Of a stretch of 7,253 nucleotides of DNA, positions 5,864 through 7,253 are shown one piece after another (position 1 is the first letter of the stretch; every line of letters begins with the position of its first letter). This DNA is from Prosthecobacter debontii. Lineage in GTDB: Bacteria; Verrucomicrobiota; Verrucomicrobiia; Verrucomicrobiales; Akkermansiaceae. The translations under genes were made by a program, and so were the position numbers. The notes below the pieces were generated by a model, which saw nothing but the letters and a program-made list of their open reading frames with translations, ran no database searches and was not told where the DNA came from. Location: NCBI GenBank assembly GCA_945883455.1, contig CAMCXJ010000109.1:1-7253 (forward strand). The letters run 5' to 3'.

Positions 5864-5881
5864 CCACAATTCGCGATGTGG
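5864..5881 (-). terminator. Weak hairpin after the membrane-protein gene
   Basis: Five bases past the stop codon of the upstream gene the minus strand can form a 5-bp stem (CCACA/TGTGG) with an 8-nt loop, followed by the T-containing run TTTGATGTTT. It is too weak to be a confident Rho-independent terminator, but it could reduce read-through into chdC. Confidence 0.25.
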
Positions 5882-5886
5882 GCGAA

Positions 5887-6975
5887 TCAACGGATCTGCG
5901 TATCGATTTCCATTTCTGTCACCATGTTGAAATCCTCGCGCGAAGCGGTTGCGGAGGAGGCTTCAAAGACCTGCGCGAGCCATCTTTTGCTGTTGCCCGT
6001 TCGGTAAGCCGTGTGCATGCCCAAATCCTCAAATCCCGCCGTGGCCATGACCGTGATCTCGGAATCTCCCGCGATGCTGCGGGTGATGACGTCGCCGACC
6101 AATAGGCCTTCTTCGTTGCGGAAAAACACGCGTATCACGCCCCTCTTGGAGCTGAGGCTTAGTTTCACGACGGGGATGAGCTGTGTATTTCGCCGGACGA
6201 CATCCGTGTTATCCCCAGAGGTGTTTGGTTTCCTCCAGTATGTGCTAGCCGCTGTAATCGTGACGATTTTTCCGGAAACAGGGAAATCGATTTTTTCGGC
6301 GATGAGCGGGCGTGTCGGAACGCGGCTTGAAAAATCGATGAGAGTGAGTGCGCCGCCTAGTAGCAGGACGAAGCACAACAGTAAGATCGAAATTTTCTCG
6401 ATTTTGGACAAAGGGCTGATCGTGAGAATCGCACGCACGGGGTTTTGGACGGATGGCACTGGGTCAACTTTGCGGGCATCTTGTGATTCCTGATCAACTG
6501 GCTGCCGCTCAAAACTAGTGATTTTCAGAGCGACATCGGAATCCGCCTCAAGCCCTGATTCCGCGTCCGTTTCCTTTGTGGGTTGCTTCGTGGAAAGATA
6601 CGCTGATTCTTGGGCGACCCTATTTTTGAGGGCCGGGCTTAGCTCTTCGGAAGCCGGGGCGGACACGGCTGGCTCAGTGGGCGCAGGCTTGAGATCGTAG
6701 GCTTCCGCAGGCACTGGATGAGACCCGGATGTTTCTTCGGTCTTCGCCAATATGGGTCTCAAATCTGCGGGTTTTCTGGTATGAATCCTTGAAGTGGAGC
6801 CCCGCAGTGTGGGTATTCTCTCGGCTGACCCTTCGGAGTTTTTAGAGGGAGCGAGGCTGTTCGTTCTATCTGCGTCGAGATCCCAAAGATCTATCTCCGT
6901 GCTGTCGTGTATCGGCGTTGATGCATTACCCTCGATGTGAGGATCGTGACTTGGGCTTGAGGGATCAGTGCTCAT
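5887..6975 (-). CDS. Unknown bitopic membrane protein with long disordered N-terminus
   Basis: This is a 362-residue protein of no family I recognise. Residues 1-190 are polar and low-complexity (Ser, Pro, Glu, Asp, Thr rich), probably disordered, with a compact acidic/aromatic patch EIDLWDLDAD at 27-36. One hydrophobic helix at about 195-214 (ISILLLCFVLLLGGALTLID) is preceded by lysines, which favours a cytoplasmic N-terminus. Residues 216-362 alternate hydrophobic and polar residues as in a beta-rich folded domain (for example KIVTITAASTYWRKP, VIRVFFRNEEGLLVGDVITR, EITVMATAGFEDLGM) and should lie outside the membrane. Base composition is less GC-rich than the neighbours. It is divergent from glmM and 58 bp upstream of chdC on the same strand. 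The layout resembles adaptor or regulatory membrane proteins of envelope or division systems, but nothing in the sequence proves that. Confidence 0.75.
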   Translation of the reverse strand: MSTDPSSPSHDPHIEGNASTPIHDSTEIDLWDLDADRTNSLAPSKNSEGSAERIPTLRGSTSRIHTRKPADLRPILAKTEETSGSHPVPAEAYDLKPAPTEPAVSAPASEELSPALKNRVAQESAYLSTKQPTKETDAESGLEADSDVALKITSFERQPVDQESQDARKVDPVPSVQNPVRAILTISPLSKIEKISILLLCFVLLLGGALTLIDFSSRVPTRPLIAEKIDFPVSGKIVTITAASTYWRKPNTSGDNTDVVRRNTQLIPVVKLSLSSKRGVIRVFFRNEEGLLVGDVITRSIAGDSEITVMATAGFEDLGMHTAYRTGNSKRWLAQVFEASSATASREDFNMVTEMEIDTQIR

Positions 6976-7112
6976 GAGTAGGATCTCAGAAAGCTTTTAT
7001 GGCCGACTCGCATGTTTGGCGAGATAAGAAAGCGCGGACTTCTAGCCGACCTCCCGGCTATCTAATTTATCCTTGTTTACAGTCCGTAAAAAGAAAGAAT
7101 CCCGCCCCCGCC
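6976..7112. promoter_or_regulatory. Divergent intergenic region between the membrane-protein gene and glmM, with two small hairpins
   Basis: This 137-bp region must hold the start signals for glmM (rightward) and probably for the leftward gene. Two inverted repeats are visible: CTCGC/GCGAG at 7007-7011 and 7019-7023 with a 7-nt loop, and TAGCCG/CGGCTA at 7043-7048 and 7055-7060 with a 6-nt loop. Both left arms overlap the shared string GCCGAC, at 7002-7007 and 7045-7050, so they could be operator-like sites. No convincing sigma-70 promoter or strong Shine-Dalgarno site was found; TTCTAG at 7041-7046 and TAATTT at 7064-7069, about 17 bp apart, are a weak candidate pair for glmM. Confidence 0.4.
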
Positions 7113-7253
7113 ATGAAAAGGATTTTTGGAACAGATGGAATCAGAGGGGTGGCAAATGAGCATCCAGTCACCGCGTGCATGGCGAACAGGCTGGGACGGG
7201 CGGTGGTTAAAGCGCTGGGTGGGGAAACGGGCGCGCGTGTGATCATCGGTAGG
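7113..7253 (+). CDS. glmM: Phosphoglucosamine mutase GlmM, N-terminal part (continues past right edge)
   Basis: The first 47 codons are present, starting MKRIFGTDGIRGVANEHPVT. The FGTDGIRGxAN block at the extreme N-terminus is diagnostic for GlmM within the alpha-D-phosphohexomutase superfamily. It is followed by the expected helix (ACMANRLGRAVVKAL) and the strand ARVIIGR, which in full-length proteins continues to the RxS/D segment. GlmM interconverts glucosamine-6-phosphate and glucosamine-1-phosphate, feeding UDP-GlcNAc for peptidoglycan and lipopolysaccharide. The phosphoserine loop lies beyond the window. The ATG is preceded by a C-rich stretch without a good ribosome binding site. Confidence 0.95.
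   Translation, partial: MKRIFGTDGIRGVANEHPVTACMANRLGRAVVKALGGETGARVIIGR

Noticed and set aside
6011..6493. Plus-strand 160-codon open frame
   Set aside because: It is opposite the 362-residue membrane protein, which has a coherent transmembrane layout; the plus-strand product shows no organised features.

Overview
The window reads as a stretch of bacterial chromosome, GC-rich, densely packed, and almost entirely housekeeping genes. Gene content and the style of the small repeats suggest a member of the Verrucomicrobiota (Luteolibacter/Haloferula-like). That placement is an inference: no rRNA or other taxonomic marker is present. The supporting signs are a mini-repeat of the GCAGAGGCGC type, a REP-like palindrome, 7-nt-periodic spacers before start codons, weak or absent Shine-Dalgarno sites, and a coproheme decarboxylase next to ordinary diderm-type genes.

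Layout. (1) 1-761, minus: the 5' part of ligA (NAD-dependent DNA ligase) running off the left edge. Homology to ligases ends abruptly at about base 240, where a palindromic repeat is read in frame. Beyond it the reading frame stays open but looks unlike a ligase, and a second, more coding-like frame opens at base 97. (2) 815-1843, plus: an A-type Fe-S carrier (IscA/ErpA/HesB family) followed by an HscB-like J-domain protein, a small Fe-S cluster assembly pair. (3) 1851-5828, minus: a compact gene run, in transcription order coproheme decarboxylase (chdC/hemQ), DNA polymerase III delta' (holB), dethiobiotin synthase (bioD), 16S rRNA m5C967 methyltransferase (rsmB) and a 47-residue membrane protein. 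(4) 5887-6975, minus: an unrecognised 362-residue single-pass membrane protein with a long disordered N-terminus. (5) 6976-7112: a divergent intergenic region with two small hairpins. (6) 7113-7253, plus: the start of glmM (phosphoglucosamine mutase).

The minus-strand run mixes heme, replication, biotin and rRNA modification genes. The spacings (6 bp chdC-holB, 12 bp holB-bioD) suggest co-transcription rather than a shared pathway. The bioD-rsmB junction is widened by an AT-rich 7-nt-periodic element that has a recognisable relative upstream of ligA. No phage, plasmid, CRISPR or defence genes are seen. The points most worth following up are the interruption of ligA at the left edge, the paired start-codon spacer elements, the delta' subunit without zinc-module cysteines, and the unknown membrane protein next to glmM and chdC.
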